From NCBI RefSeq assembly GCF_002797395.1, contig NZ_KZ454943.1:3571966-3635965 (forward strand): 64,000 bases of DNA. Direction: 5' to 3'. Of this stretch, positions 54,101 to 63,181 are shown piece by piece. How positions within the stretch are numbered: the first letter of the stretch is position 1; each line of letters opens with the position of its first letter. Position numbers and translations under genes: made by a program. This DNA comes from Bacillus solitudinis. GTDB taxonomy: Bacteria; Bacillota; Bacilli; Bacillales; Bacillaceae_D. Under the pieces are notes generated by a model, which did not search any database, was not told where the DNA came from, and saw nothing but the letters and a program-made list of their open reading frames with translations.

Positions 54101-55171
54101 ATGAGTGAAACGAAACTAAGGATTGTAACCAGTCAAAAGCCAAAAGAGAAACCGAGTGCTGATAACTTACAGTTTGGGAAACAGTTTACAGATCATATGT
54201 TTACCATGAATTATGTAGCAGGAAAAGGGTGGATGGATCCACGAATTACACCATATCAACCGATTACTTTAGATCCTGCGGCGATGATCTTCCATTATGG
54301 ACAAACTGTTTTTGAGGGGTTGAAGGCATATCGTACGCAAGATGGTCGTGTGAAATTATTTAGACCAACCCAAAATCTTCTCCGTTTAAATCAGTCTAGT
54401 CAACGCTTAAGTATCCCCGCAATTGATGAAGAACAAGTACTTTCTTATTTAAAAAAGCTAATTGAATTAGAAAAGGAATGGATCCCACGTAAAGAGGGTA
54501 CCTCTTTATACATACGTCCCTTTATAGTAGCGACAGAACCAAATCTTAGTGTCGCCCCATCAAATCTATACACATTTATGATTATCCTTTCACCTGTTGG
54601 TTCCTATTACGCAGAAGGTATTCATCCAGTAGGAATTTTTGTTGAAGATGAGTATACAAGAGCAGTTAAAGGCGGAACAGGGACGGCTAAAACGGCCGGA
54701 AATTACTCAGCAGCCTATAAAGCTCAAGAACGTGCAACAAGTAAAGGGTATGCTCAAGTACTATGGCTTGATGGGGTAGAGAAGAAATATATCGAAGAAG
54801 TCGGAAGTATGAATGTTTTCTTTAAAATTAATGGGGAAATTGTTACTCCTGAACTTAATGGTAGTATCCTAGAAGGTATTACAAGAAAATCGATAATTGA
54901 GTTATTACGAAAATGGGGTATTCCTTGTATAGAAAGAAAGATTTCAATGGAGGAATTATACAAAGCGTCTCAAGCAGGACAATTGGAAGAGGCATTTGGA
55001 ACAGGAACTGCAGCTGTAATTTCACCGATTGGTGAGATGAATTGGCAACATCATCAGATGATTATTAACGAGAAAAAAACGGGTGATTTATCAAAGAAAT
55101 TGTATGATACGTTAACTGGCATTCAAACGGGTCTCATCCCCGATGATATGAATTGGACCGTTGATATCTAA
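54101..55171 (+). CDS. ilvE: Branched-chain amino acid aminotransferase
   Basis: The 356-residue class IV PLP aminotransferase makes Leu, Ile and Val from their 2-oxo acids with glutamate. Signatures are HYGQTVFEGLKAYR, the PLP Lys in TAGNYSAAYKAQE, and EVGSMNVFFK. The ATG at 54101 follows AAAAGGAGAGC; an ATG 63 bases upstream lacks an RBS. Length and order match B. subtilis YwaA/YbgE. A bidirectional terminator overlaps its end. Confidence 0.93.
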   Translation: MSETKLRIVTSQKPKEKPSADNLQFGKQFTDHMFTMNYVAGKGWMDPRITPYQPITLDPAAMIFHYGQTVFEGLKAYRTQDGRVKLFRPTQNLLRLNQSSQRLSIPAIDEEQVLSYLKKLIELEKEWIPRKEGTSLYIRPFIVATEPNLSVAPSNLYTFMIILSPVGSYYAEGIHPVGIFVEDEYTRAVKGGTGTAKTAGNYSAAYKAQERATSKGYAQVLWLDGVEKKYIEEVGSMNVFFKINGEIVTPELNGSILEGITRKSIIELLRKWGIPCIERKISMEELYKASQAGQLEEAFGTGTAAVISPIGEMNWQHHQMIINEKKTGDLSKKLYDTLTGIQTGLIPDDMNWTVDI

Positions 55172-55212
55172 AAAAGCAAACGCTTCTGAAACATGAAGCG
55201 TTTGCTTTTTTT
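55171..55212. terminator. Bidirectional terminator after ilvE
   Basis: A perfect 16-bp stem, AAAAAGCAAACGCTTC with GAAGCGTTTGCTTTTT, flanked by T on both strands, between convergent genes. Confidence 0.88.
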
Positions 55213-55441
55213 ACGTATTAAGTAATTCATACATTTTTGGATGTCGCTCTTTTCGCTCATCAATGGTAGCCAAATCATACTTTTTTAATAAATGAAAAGC
55301 TATATTCAACTCTGGTTGAGAAGGTGTATTACTCAAGAATGTTCGAAAAGCTTCCTGTATATCCAAAGGTAAATAATCCGATTGTTCGACTAATTTGGCT
55401 GCCACATCATCTTCACTATGATTTAATTTACATTCTGTCAT
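55211..55441 (-). CDS. Small uncharacterised protein (76 aa)
   Basis: The ATG at 55441 has AAGGGAG upstream. The 76-residue helical protein (LVEQSDYLPLDIQEAFRTFL, then ELNIAFHLLKKYDLA) is soluble and of unknown family. The frame runs further upstream, but that part overlaps the YesL gene. It lies 25 bases after yesL on the same strand and is probably co-transcribed. Confidence 0.62.
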   Translation of the reverse strand: MTECKLNHSEDDVAAKLVEQSDYLPLDIQEAFRTFLSNTPSQPELNIAFHLLKKYDLATIDERKERHPKMYELLNT

Positions 55442-55466
55442 AAAACGAGCTCCCTTCAATTTGCTG

Positions 55467-56111
55467 TTACTCTTCCGTCGCTTCTTTTTGTGCTTCACGT
55501 TTTTTCTGAATTTTATTAAAAGCAATTTGTGTAGACCACATAATGACGAAGGCTAGGCTGCTTGCCCCGAAAAAAATAATTAAACCTGGGAAAGAAATCA
55601 TTAAGAAGTAAATCATTAAACAACTAACAATCAACGCGACATTTGCTAACGGATTCATAATCATAATTAAAAAGGAGTTTTTAATAACTTGAAATAGCTT
55701 AATATCATAATGTACATAAACTGGGATAACATAAAGCAGCATTAAATAATAGAAGAAAGTCATAATTAATACAGGTAAATAAAGTGCCCCTATCCAACTA
55801 TCTACTGCGGCCTGTAAAAACTTAATATCAATGTATAAAATATAGCCAATGATAGCAAGTGATAAACCTAGTAGATTTATGCGAATAAAGTCGGATTTAT
55901 AGTATCCCCAAAATGTTTTAAACACGGGAATATCATGCTCCCCCATAATCCATTTTCTAACAATCGCAAACATTGCAGCGGTTGCTGGCCATACGCCAAA
56001 GAGAATAAGACCAAGAAGTGAAAATAAAATCCATAAAATGTTGATATACGCCAATCTCATGATCCATTCGGAGATTTTATAAAATCCTCCCATGAGTCCA
56101 CCCATTTGCAT
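55467..56111 (-). CDS. yesL: YesL-family membrane protein (DUF624)
   Basis: The 214-residue protein has about five membrane helices and the DUF624 phrases LWILFSLLGLILFGVWPATAAMFAIVRKW and VFKTFWGYYKSDF. YesL-type genes accompany carbohydrate uptake and degradation genes in Bacillus (as in the yes pectin cluster); the role is unknown. The ATG at 56111 follows AGGAGG at eight bases. Its neighbour upstream on the same strand is a GH127 enzyme. Confidence 0.9.
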   Translation of the reverse strand: MQMGGLMGGFYKISEWIMRLAYINILWILFSLLGLILFGVWPATAAMFAIVRKWIMGEHDIPVFKTFWGYYKSDFIRINLLGLSLAIIGYILYIDIKFLQAAVDSWIGALYLPVLIMTFFYYLMLLYVIPVYVHYDIKLFQVIKNSFLIMIMNPLANVALIVSCLMIYFLMISFPGLIIFFGASSLAFVIMWSTQIAFNKIQKKREAQKEATEE

Positions 56112-56238
56112 AATTTTGTCCTCCTAATAAACTCCGATGTTAACATTATACTAATAAATAGGATTGTTTGCCATCATTCATCTCATTTTAAGCAGAAGAA
56201 GGTGCCCCAAATTGGACACCTGGATGCTGATATTATAG

Positions 56239-58182
56239 CTACTCCTTTGTCTCATTCAACCAAACTCTCATCTCCCCAGGCTCACGGTTACACCATGCAA
56301 AATAAGGAATCGCTTTAAAGGTGACCTTGGACGAGGAATCTGTCCATGGTCGATACAGTACATCCTTCCAGTTATCCTCATTCATTCGTACAGCTTCTCC
56401 GTTAATGACCGTCACTCCATCTAACAGATTTGGTTCGAATGTTGTTGAGAGAGAGGCATGTGTTGGGATAGAAAGCAACTGAAGATCCTTTCCGTTATCT
56501 ACTTCTTCTAAGCAATAGACGATAGGACCACGCACAAGAGCAATTTTTCCAGCATTCTCTCTTACCTTTGGATTTGTTTGTATTCGTTCAATCGCCATCG
56601 GCAACACGAGTTGAATGGTATCGTTTTTCTGCCAAATGCGTTTTATATATACATATCCATCTTTATTAAGAATATCGATGTTCACTTTCTCCCCATTAAC
56701 AGAAACAAAAGCTTCTCTAGCCCAACCAGGGATGCGAAGGGCAATCGTAAATTCTTTTGATTCATCAGGTGTGACCGTCAAATCAACGGTGCCATCCCAA
56801 GGATAGTTCGTTGTTTGCTGAATGGAAACAGCTTGACCATCGATTGAAAAGGAGCCGTTACTTCCGATATATAAGTGAACATAAAGTTCGTTATTTTCTT
56901 GAGCATAAATATAATGATTTAATGAAGCAACAAGTCGAGCAATATTCGGAGGGCAGCATGCACATTTGAACCATTTTTGTCTTACTGGTTTAACGTGACG
57001 ATAGTCATGACGGCGCTCAGCAACTTCAGGTGTAACCTCTAAGGGGTTAACATAGAAGAATTTCTTTCCATCTAAATCCATCCCACTAATCGTCCCATTA
57101 TACAAGGCACGTTCAATGACATCTGCATACTCAGCCTTCTTTTGGAGTCTTTGCATGCGGTTTGCCCAAAAGACAAGACCGATTGATGCACAAGTCTCTG
57201 TATAAGCTGTATCATTTGGTAAGTCATAATCAAAGGAAAAAGCTTCACCAAATTCACTCGGGCCAATACCTGCTGTAATATACATTTGCTGGCGAGTGAC
57301 GTTGTTCCAAAGTGTTTCACAAGCATCAATGAGTGCTGGATCTCCAGTTTCTGCTGCTAAATCAGCCATTGCAGTATACATATATACGGCGCGAACAGCA
57401 TGGCCAACTGCTTTTGTTTGTTGTCTAACTGGAAGATGAGCTTGATGATAGCCAAGGTCGTCATTCCACCAAAATGGTTCAGTGTCGCCTCGTTTCTCAG
57501 CTTCAACTCGGAAATAATTAGGATCAGTGCCACGTTGGTCAATAAAGTATTGACTAAGTTTTAAATAGTTTTCTTTACCCGTAGTTTGATAGAGCCGTAC
57601 GAGAGCTAATTCTATTTCCTGATGACCAGGATAACCAGGTATTTTACCTTCTTCAGTTCCGAATACACTCCCAATATAGTCAGCATACCGGCTCATGATC
57701 TCTAAAAATTGTCTTTTTCCGGTTGCCTCGTAGTAAGCAACAGCAGCTTCGATTAAATGTCCAGCGCAATACAGTTCATGATTATCACGAAGGTTCGTCC
57801 AGCGCTTATCTGGTTCTTTGATCGTGTAATACGTATTTAAATATCCATCACTTTGCTGCGCGCGTCCTATTAGCTCAATCACGGAATCAGCAAGCTTTTC
57901 TAATTCGGGATTTGCCTTGTTTTCAAGACTATAAGCAACAGCTTCAAGCCATTTAGCAACATCACTATCTTGAAAAACCATCCCGTAGTATTCACCCTTG
58001 GTTTCACCCGAAGCTATTTTAAAGTTTTCAATTGCATGACTTGGATCAGTATTAGGAAGCTCATCATTTAATGCCTTCCATTGGTAAGGAATCACTTCCT
58101 CGTTAATTACTTCAATCCGTTTATTCCAAAACCAATCATTAATTTTAACAGATGGCTTACGTTTCTGTGTATGCGCTTTCAC
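56239..58182 (-). CDS. GH127 beta-L-arabinofuranosidase-like enzyme
   Basis: A 647-residue cytosolic glycoside hydrolase of family GH127. The N-terminal start PSVKINDWFWNKRIEVI, the (alpha/alpha)6 barrel with AYTETCASIGLVFWANRM (catalytic Glu and a zinc-linked Cys) and KWFKCACCPPNIARLVASLN (catalytic Cys) are diagnostic. The C-terminal half has beta-sandwich domains (PWDGTVDLTVTPDE, RIPGWAREAFVSVNGE, RGPIVYCLEE). It releases L-arabinofuranose from short arabino-oligosaccharides. The GTG at 58182 is eight bases from AGGGAGGA. It is divergent from an AraC-type regulator. Confidence 0.92.
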   Translation of the reverse strand: MKAHTQKRKPSVKINDWFWNKRIEVINEEVIPYQWKALNDELPNTDPSHAIENFKIASGETKGEYYGMVFQDSDVAKWLEAVAYSLENKANPELEKLADSVIELIGRAQQSDGYLNTYYTIKEPDKRWTNLRDNHELYCAGHLIEAAVAYYEATGKRQFLEIMSRYADYIGSVFGTEEGKIPGYPGHQEIELALVRLYQTTGKENYLKLSQYFIDQRGTDPNYFRVEAEKRGDTEPFWWNDDLGYHQAHLPVRQQTKAVGHAVRAVYMYTAMADLAAETGDPALIDACETLWNNVTRQQMYITAGIGPSEFGEAFSFDYDLPNDTAYTETCASIGLVFWANRMQRLQKKAEYADVIERALYNGTISGMDLDGKKFFYVNPLEVTPEVAERRHDYRHVKPVRQKWFKCACCPPNIARLVASLNHYIYAQENNELYVHLYIGSNGSFSIDGQAVSIQQTTNYPWDGTVDLTVTPDESKEFTIALRIPGWAREAFVSVNGEKVNIDILNKDGYVYIKRIWQKNDTIQLVLPMAIERIQTNPKVRENAGKIALVRGPIVYCLEEVDNGKDLQLLSIPTHASLSTTFEPNLLDGVTVINGEAVRMNEDNWKDVLYRPWTDSSSKVTFKAIPYFAWCNREPGEMRVWLNETKE

Positions 58183-58325
58183 TATTAGATTCCTCCCTTA
58201 AATTCAAGTTGTAACTACCCGTAAATCATAACATTAAGCGAGGGGTATGTCGGTAGTTGGGTAGATACATTAGGTGGATTTTCTTGACTAATAAATTATA
58301 ATAAATGTAAGAGGAGGATGAGCTT
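58183..58325. promoter_or_regulatory. Divergent control region of GH127 and araC-type genes
   Basis: It contains AACTACC and GGTAGTT as an inverted repeat across about 40 bases, and a TTGACT near the regulator gene. Both promoters must lie here. The repeat is a weak candidate for the regulator's site. Confidence 0.35.
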
Positions 58326-59222
58326 GTGAAATATATAACAACAACAACAACAACACCCGTTCGATATTTATATGGTGGTCAGTTTATTTCAACCTCAATA
58401 TGGACTCATGCAGAACGAGAAATTGACAGTTTCGAACTAATTATCGGAGTGAGTAAGACTTTATATATTTATCAAGAAGGAATTGAGTATGAGGTGAATA
58501 GAGGAGACGTCCTACTCGTTTTACCAGATGTTCGCCATGGTGGATATAAAGAATGTCTGCCTGGAACGTCATTTTACTGGTTTCATTTTAAACTCCAAGA
58601 AGAAACAGAATTTATTAATAACCATACGTTAAACAAAGAGATCCTTCGATTGAAAACGACGCCCTATACAGCAGGACGGGAAAGTAAGATGTATCTTCCC
58701 CTAAGCTCAAAACCAAAGAAAATGGAAAGGTTATCAATTTTGGCGAACCAATTGCTCGATGTCGACAACTCGTTCTTTACGAATAAAAATGGTGTTGACT
58801 ATTTAATGACAACTCTCTTAATTGAATTATCAGAACAAACACTATCAGACCTCTATGTTGATCATGATAAATCAAAAAAAGAAAACGTTATTTCTTCCAT
58901 TTTAGAATGGACGAGAATCAATGCTGCCATGAACGATATTTCTGTGATGACAATCGCCGAACATTTTAAGTATAATCGAGATTATTTATCTAGAATGTTT
59001 AAACAAGGGACTGGAATGAATCTGCAAGAATATATCCATTTAATTAAGATTTCTAAAGCCAAGGATCTTCTAACAAGGACTGAACAATCAGTGAAAGATA
59101 TTTCAAATGCAGTGGGAATCATAGATGAAAAATATTTTATGAGATTATTTAAATCGTATGAAAAGCTGACACCATCAGAGTATCGAAAGGCCTATTTTCG
59201 TACGTATTTAAATAATGATTGA
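58326..59222 (+). CDS. AraC-family transcriptional regulator
   Basis: The 298-residue protein has an N-terminal cupin sugar-sensing domain (YEVNRGDVLLVLPDVRHGGY) and a C-terminal double helix-turn-helix (MTIAEHFKYNRDYLSRMFKQGTG and VKDISNAVGIIDEKYFMRLFK). It likely controls the divergent GH127-yesL genes and perhaps the reductases downstream. A GTG start follows GAGGAGG. Codons 5-10 are an (ACA)n tract giving six Thr. Confidence 0.88.
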   Translation: MKYITTTTTTPVRYLYGGQFISTSIWTHAEREIDSFELIIGVSKTLYIYQEGIEYEVNRGDVLLVLPDVRHGGYKECLPGTSFYWFHFKLQEETEFINNHTLNKEILRLKTTPYTAGRESKMYLPLSSKPKKMERLSILANQLLDVDNSFFTNKNGVDYLMTTLLIELSEQTLSDLYVDHDKSKKENVISSILEWTRINAAMNDISVMTIAEHFKYNRDYLSRMFKQGTGMNLQEYIHLIKISKAKDLLTRTEQSVKDISNAVGIIDEKYFMRLFKSYEKLTPSEYRKAYFRTYLNND

Positions 59223-59370
59223 ACTCATAATCGACTGACTATAGTTACTATAAAAATGAAACTAAGTCACTTTTTTGTAATTTATTTTATAAAAGTTCAC
59301 TACTTTTCATGTATATGATTACCTATTATAATGACAAATGTAAGGTTTTATATTATGAAGGAGGCTTAAT

Positions 59371-60342
59371 ATGAACAAGCGTTCACTTGGGAAAACGAAA
59401 CTAGAGCTTTCTGAAATTGGTTATGGTGCTTGGGGCATCGGAAAATCAAACTGGATTGGAGCTAATGATAAGGAATCATTAACAGCTTTACATACGGCGG
59501 TTGATTTAGGATTGAATTTTATTGATACGGCACTAGCTTATGGGGAGGGACATAGTGAACGACTAATTGGAAGCGTTTTAAAGGAACGTTCGGAGACTAT
59601 TCATGTGGCAACGAAAATTCCTCCTAAAAATCTTCAATGGCCAGCGCGTGAGGGTGTTAAGGTAGAAGATACATACCCTGCTGAACATATTATTTCGTCG
59701 ACTGAATTAAGTCTAAAAAACCTAGGAGTGGATACAATTGACCTTCAGCAATTCCATGTATGGTCAGATGAATGGGTCAATCAAGGGGAATGGCTAGAGG
59801 CTATAGCTTTATTGAAAAGACAGGGGAAGATTAAGTATTTTGGTATTTCGGTAAATGACCATCAACCGGAAAATGCACTTAAATTAATTGAGTCAGGTCT
59901 CGTGGATAGCGTACAAGTGATTTATAATATTTTCGAACAACGTCCTGCAGACAAGCTTTTCCCTTTATGTCAAAAGCATAATGTGGGTGTAATTGTTCGT
60001 GTTGCTTTAGATGAAGGAGGGCTAACCGGTCAAATCACGTCTGAAACAAATTTTGCAGATGGAGATTTTAGAAATAATTATTTTAAAGGTGATCGTAAGC
60101 TTGAATTAGCTAAACGAATCGAAAATATCACCTCAGACTTAAACATTCGTATGGAGGATATGCCAGAAACGGCTTTAAGGTTTGTATTAAGTCACCCCGC
60201 TGTTTCAACTGTCATTCCAGGAATGCGTTCGATTCGAAACGTAAAAAGCAATTGTCAAATTGGTGATGGTAAAGGACTTTCAGCCGAATATGTGGAAAAG
60301 TTAAAAGAGCATCGTTGGATACGTAATTTCTATTTACCTTAA
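59371..60342 (+). CDS. Aldo/keto reductase
   Basis: A 323-residue NADPH-dependent TIM-barrel oxidoreductase. The catalytic tetrad is visible: Asp and Tyr in [14 protein letters not shown], Lys in HVATKIPPK, His in LQQFHVWSD. The coenzyme site near the end reads [16 protein letters not shown]. It belongs to the group acting on sugars and other carbonyl compounds. RBS AAGGAGG. A second reductase gene follows after 25 bases. Confidence 0.9.
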   Translation: MNKRSLGKTKLELSEIGYGAWGIGKSNWIGANDKESLTALHTAVDLGLNFIDTALAYGEGHSERLIGSVLKERSETIHVATKIPPKNLQWPAREGVKVEDTYPAEHIISSTELSLKNLGVDTIDLQQFHVWSDEWVNQGEWLEAIALLKRQGKIKYFGISVNDHQPENALKLIESGLVDSVQVIYNIFEQRPADKLFPLCQKHNVGVIVRVALDEGGLTGQITSETNFADGDFRNNYFKGDRKLELAKRIENITSDLNIRMEDMPETALRFVLSHPAVSTVIPGMRSIRNVKSNCQIGDGKGLSAEYVEKLKEHRWIRNFYLP

Positions 60343-60367
60343 ATAAAAAAATTAGGAGTGAGACATA

Positions 60368-61203
60368 ATGGGTGATTTAACAAACTGTGTAACACTAAAC
60401 AATGGAGTGACTATGCCGAGAGTAGGACTTGGGGTATTCCAGGTTGAAGAAGGCGAAGCAGTTGTGGCTTCAGTTAAAGCTGCTCTAGAATTTGGCTATC
60501 GAAGCATTGATACAGCTGCGATATATGGGAATGAAGAAGGAGTAGGTCAAGCAATTGCAGAATCGGGGATTCCACGAGAGGATCTTTTCATAACAACAAA
60601 ACTGTGGAATTCTGAGCAAGGTTATGATACTACATTAGCTGCATTTGAAGAGAGTATGAAGAAATTAGGTTTAGAATATCTTGATTTATATTTGATTCAT
60701 TGGCCAGTCCCTAGTAAAAATGAATATAAGAATACATGGAAGGCATTTGAGAAGCTTTATAATGATGGAAAAATTCGGGCGATTGGGGTAAGTAATTTTA
60801 AAATCCATCACCTTGAGGACCTAATGAGCGATTGTGAAATTAAGCCGATGGTTAATCAAGTTGAGTACCATCCACGTTTAACACAAAAAGAGCTTCATGC
60901 ATTCTGTAAAGAGAATCAAATTCAGTTAGAAGCATGGTCGCCATTAATGCAGGGGGGCTTCTCGAGGATCCGACGCTAGTTGAAATCGCTAAAAAGTACA
61001 ATAAATCAACAGCCCAAGTTATTTTGCGTTGGGATTATCAAAATGAGGTTGTCACGATTCCTAAATCGGTTAAAGCGCATCGTATTGCTGAAAATGCAGA
61101 TATCTTTGACTTCACCTTAACAGAAAATGACATCGAACAAATTGATGCCTTGAATCAAGATAAACGGATTGGTCCAGATCCAGATGAATTTAATCGTGCA
61201 TAA
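60368..61203 (+). pseudogene. Aldo/keto reductase (YtbE/YvgN-like), frameshifted
   Basis: The first frame codes for residues 1-203 with [45 protein letters not shown] and [14 protein letters not shown], and reaches [10 protein letters not shown] before running into SRIRR and a stop at 60979. The next frame continues at once with [30 protein letters not shown] and the normal C-terminus to 61203. Adding one G to the six-G run at 60952-60957 restores MQGGLLEDP and a full-length reductase of about 278 residues. Either the gene is broken or one G was lost in sequencing. Confidence 0.82.
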
Positions 61204-61241
61204 TAGTATGAAAATGGTCAGAAAAAGCCCTGAACATTTTG

Positions 61242-61415
61242 AAGGCCACTGAAAAAGGTATGATTTTCACCTTTTTTCAATGGCCTTTAAGCAATGAGTA
61301 CAGACGTCGCCTTCTTTTAAGTCCGTTATGAGCGGGTTTCTCATAGCGGGCGCGCGACGATCGGAGCCATTGCTGCTTCCTCGAATCTGCTAAAAGGGAC
61401 TTTTTCAGCGGCCTT
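61242..61415 (-). repeat. Dispersed repeat copy 2 (about 174 bp)
   Basis: The inverted copy of the repeat at 17657-17827. Read on the minus strand it runs AAGGCCGCTGAAAAAG, TCCCTTTTAGCAGATTCGAG, a diverged middle, then CTCATTGCTTAAAGGCCATT and a hairpin ending CTTTTTCAGTGGCCTT. The hairpin (61242-61288) follows the reductase gene. No ORF. The middle has more GC than the flanks. Confidence 0.75.
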
Positions 61416-61526
61416 CCATTTTGTTCCTTCTGAATAAGGTAGGGAACGGTTGTACTAATTGGGATAAAGTGGTAAAAATGAAAGAATGGTAAAATTAAAA
61501 TTTAATTTTTAAAAGGATGTGAAAGA

Positions 61527-61922
61527 ATGGCTGTGCAAAAAATTGAACATGTTGGCATTATGGTGGCAGATATTGAAACGTCAATTGCTTTTTACAAAGA
61601 CGTTATTGGATTAGATGTTTTCGATAGACTAGATTTGGAGAACGGGGTTACTCTTGGCTTTTTAGGATTTGCGAACGCACAAGAAACGGTGGTTGAGTTA
61701 GTTGGAATAAAGGATGGATCGTTTGCTGAGGAAGGGCGAGTCCATCATATTGCTTTCACGGTAGAGGACATAGAAACTGAAATTGAACGACTAAAGGAAC
61801 TAAATGTGACGTTTGTTAATGAAAGCATCAGTACTCTTCCGAATGGTTCAAATTATATTTTCTTCTATGGACCTGATCAAGAACGAATTGAGTTCTTTGA
61901 GCCAGGTAAAAAAGATGATTGA
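61527..61922 (+). CDS. VOC-family protein (glyoxalase/epimerase fold)
   Basis: The 131-residue protein has two beta-alpha-beta-beta-beta modules and the four metal ligands of the VOC superfamily: His in IEHVGIMV, Glu in VVELVG, His in VHHIAF and Glu in RIEFFEP. Similar to glyoxalase I and methylmalonyl-CoA epimerase in size; the substrate is not known. RBS AAAGGATGTG. Its end overlaps the start of the Dabb gene. Confidence 0.85.
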   Translation: MAVQKIEHVGIMVADIETSIAFYKDVIGLDVFDRLDLENGVTLGFLGFANAQETVVELVGIKDGSFAEEGRVHHIAFTVEDIETEIERLKELNVTFVNESISTLPNGSNYIFFYGPDQERIEFFEPGKKDD

Positions 61923-62220
61923 ACATATTGTATGCTTTCAATTTAAAGAGGTGGTATCTGAAAAAAGCCAATTTGAAATAGTAGAAACCCTATTAGCTTT
62001 TGAGAATTCAATACCAGGCATTGTTAATTTATCCGCAGGTGTCAATGTGACTGAAGAAGTTAATTTTCATCATGGTTATTCAATCGGATTAAGGGTAACA
62101 TTTGAGAACGAAGATGCACTTCGTGACTACCAAACTCATCCGATCCATCAACAATTTGTTAATCGGATTAAAGAGGATATCCAGAACATAGTCGTTGTTG
62201 ATTATCCAATTCATTCATGA
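61915..62220 (+). CDS. Dabb (stress-responsive A/B barrel) protein
   Basis: The 101-residue protein has the Dabb pattern: MIEHIVCFQFKE at the start, IPGIVNLSAGVNVTEE in the middle, and YQTHPIHQQFVNRIKE near the end. These small dimeric barrels include stress proteins and some enzymes. The ATG at 61915 overlaps the VOC gene by eight bases; longer frames upstream are inside that gene. Confidence 0.87.
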   Translation: MIEHIVCFQFKEVVSEKSQFEIVETLLAFENSIPGIVNLSAGVNVTEEVNFHHGYSIGLRVTFENEDALRDYQTHPIHQQFVNRIKEDIQNIVVVDYPIHS

Positions 62221-62309
62221 ACTTCAGGGAGACCTGAAGTTTTTTTTTGAGTAAAACCGGGTATTCCAGTTAAACTAAGCCTAAATTATTCTTCATGAAA
62301 GGAATAACT

Positions 62310-63101
62310 ATGAATAAATCAAAACCGTTAGAAGGAAAAGTTGCCGTTGTTACAGGGGCTGGTTCTGGAATGGGACAAGCAACTGCCATTCGACTGGCCG
62401 GAGAAGGGGCTAAGATCAGTCTACTTGATGTAAATAAAGACAATATCCAAGAAACAAAGAGAGTGGTTGAAACGAGTGGTGGGGAAGCGTTGGTGCTAGG
62501 ATGTGATATTTCTATAGCAAAACAAGTTCAACTCGCAATAAACGAGACGGTATCGCACTGGGGACAGATAGATATTTTATTCGCTAATGCTGGAATTGCT
62601 GGTGAGATGTCTCCTATTGAATCCTTGAAAGTCGAAGATTGGGACAAAACGCTTTCAATAAACTTAAAAGGTACATTTTTAACTGTAAAATATGTTATCC
62701 CTTATATGAAAAAAGAGGGTGGGAGTATTATTATTACAAGCTCAGTTAGTGGAAATAGAATGTTTTCTCAAGCTGGCTTTACGGCTTATAGCACAACAAA
62801 AGCAGGGCAAATTGCATTTATGAAAATGGCAGCTTTGGAATTAGCACGATACAGCATTCGAGTAAATGCCATCTGTCCAGGGGCAATAGAAACCAATATT
62901 GGAGAATCACTTCATTTTTCTCCAAATGTAAAAGAGGTGGAAATTCCAGTGCGTTTTCCTGAGGGAGAACAGCCTCTAGAACATGGACCTGGAACAAAGC
63001 ATCAAATTGCTGATTTAGTAAGTTTTCTCTCAAGTGATGCTTCGTCACATATAACAGGGACCGAAATTTACATCGACGGAGCAGAATCATTATTACACTA
63101 A
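62310..63101 (+). CDS. Short-chain dehydrogenase/reductase
   Basis: A 263-residue NAD(P)-dependent SDR: cofactor motif TGAGSGMGQA, ANAGIAG, catalytic Ser in IITSSVSG, and the active-site YSTTK (Tyr-x-x-x-Lys), then ICPGAIETNIG. The C-terminal part has ADLVSFLSSDASSHITGTE. It resembles SDRs of sugar or alcohol metabolism. The ATG at 62310 follows GAAAGGAATA; an in-frame ATG 15 bases before overlaps that site. Confidence 0.9.
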   Translation: MNKSKPLEGKVAVVTGAGSGMGQATAIRLAGEGAKISLLDVNKDNIQETKRVVETSGGEALVLGCDISIAKQVQLAINETVSHWGQIDILFANAGIAGEMSPIESLKVEDWDKTLSINLKGTFLTVKYVIPYMKKEGGSIIITSSVSGNRMFSQAGFTAYSTTKAGQIAFMKMAALELARYSIRVNAICPGAIETNIGESLHFSPNVKEVEIPVRFPEGEQPLEHGPGTKHQIADLVSFLSSDASSHITGTEIYIDGAESLLH

Positions 63102-63181
63102 TTCAATTGAAAGTTCACTTTTGCTCTATCAGTGATATACTAGGAAAGTTAGAAAGAACTAGATAATAAAAGGTGAGATAC

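Noticed and set aside
58336-58354. ACA trinucleotide run
   Set aside because: It is only six codons for Thr at the start of the AraC-type regulator; too short to treat as a repeat locus.
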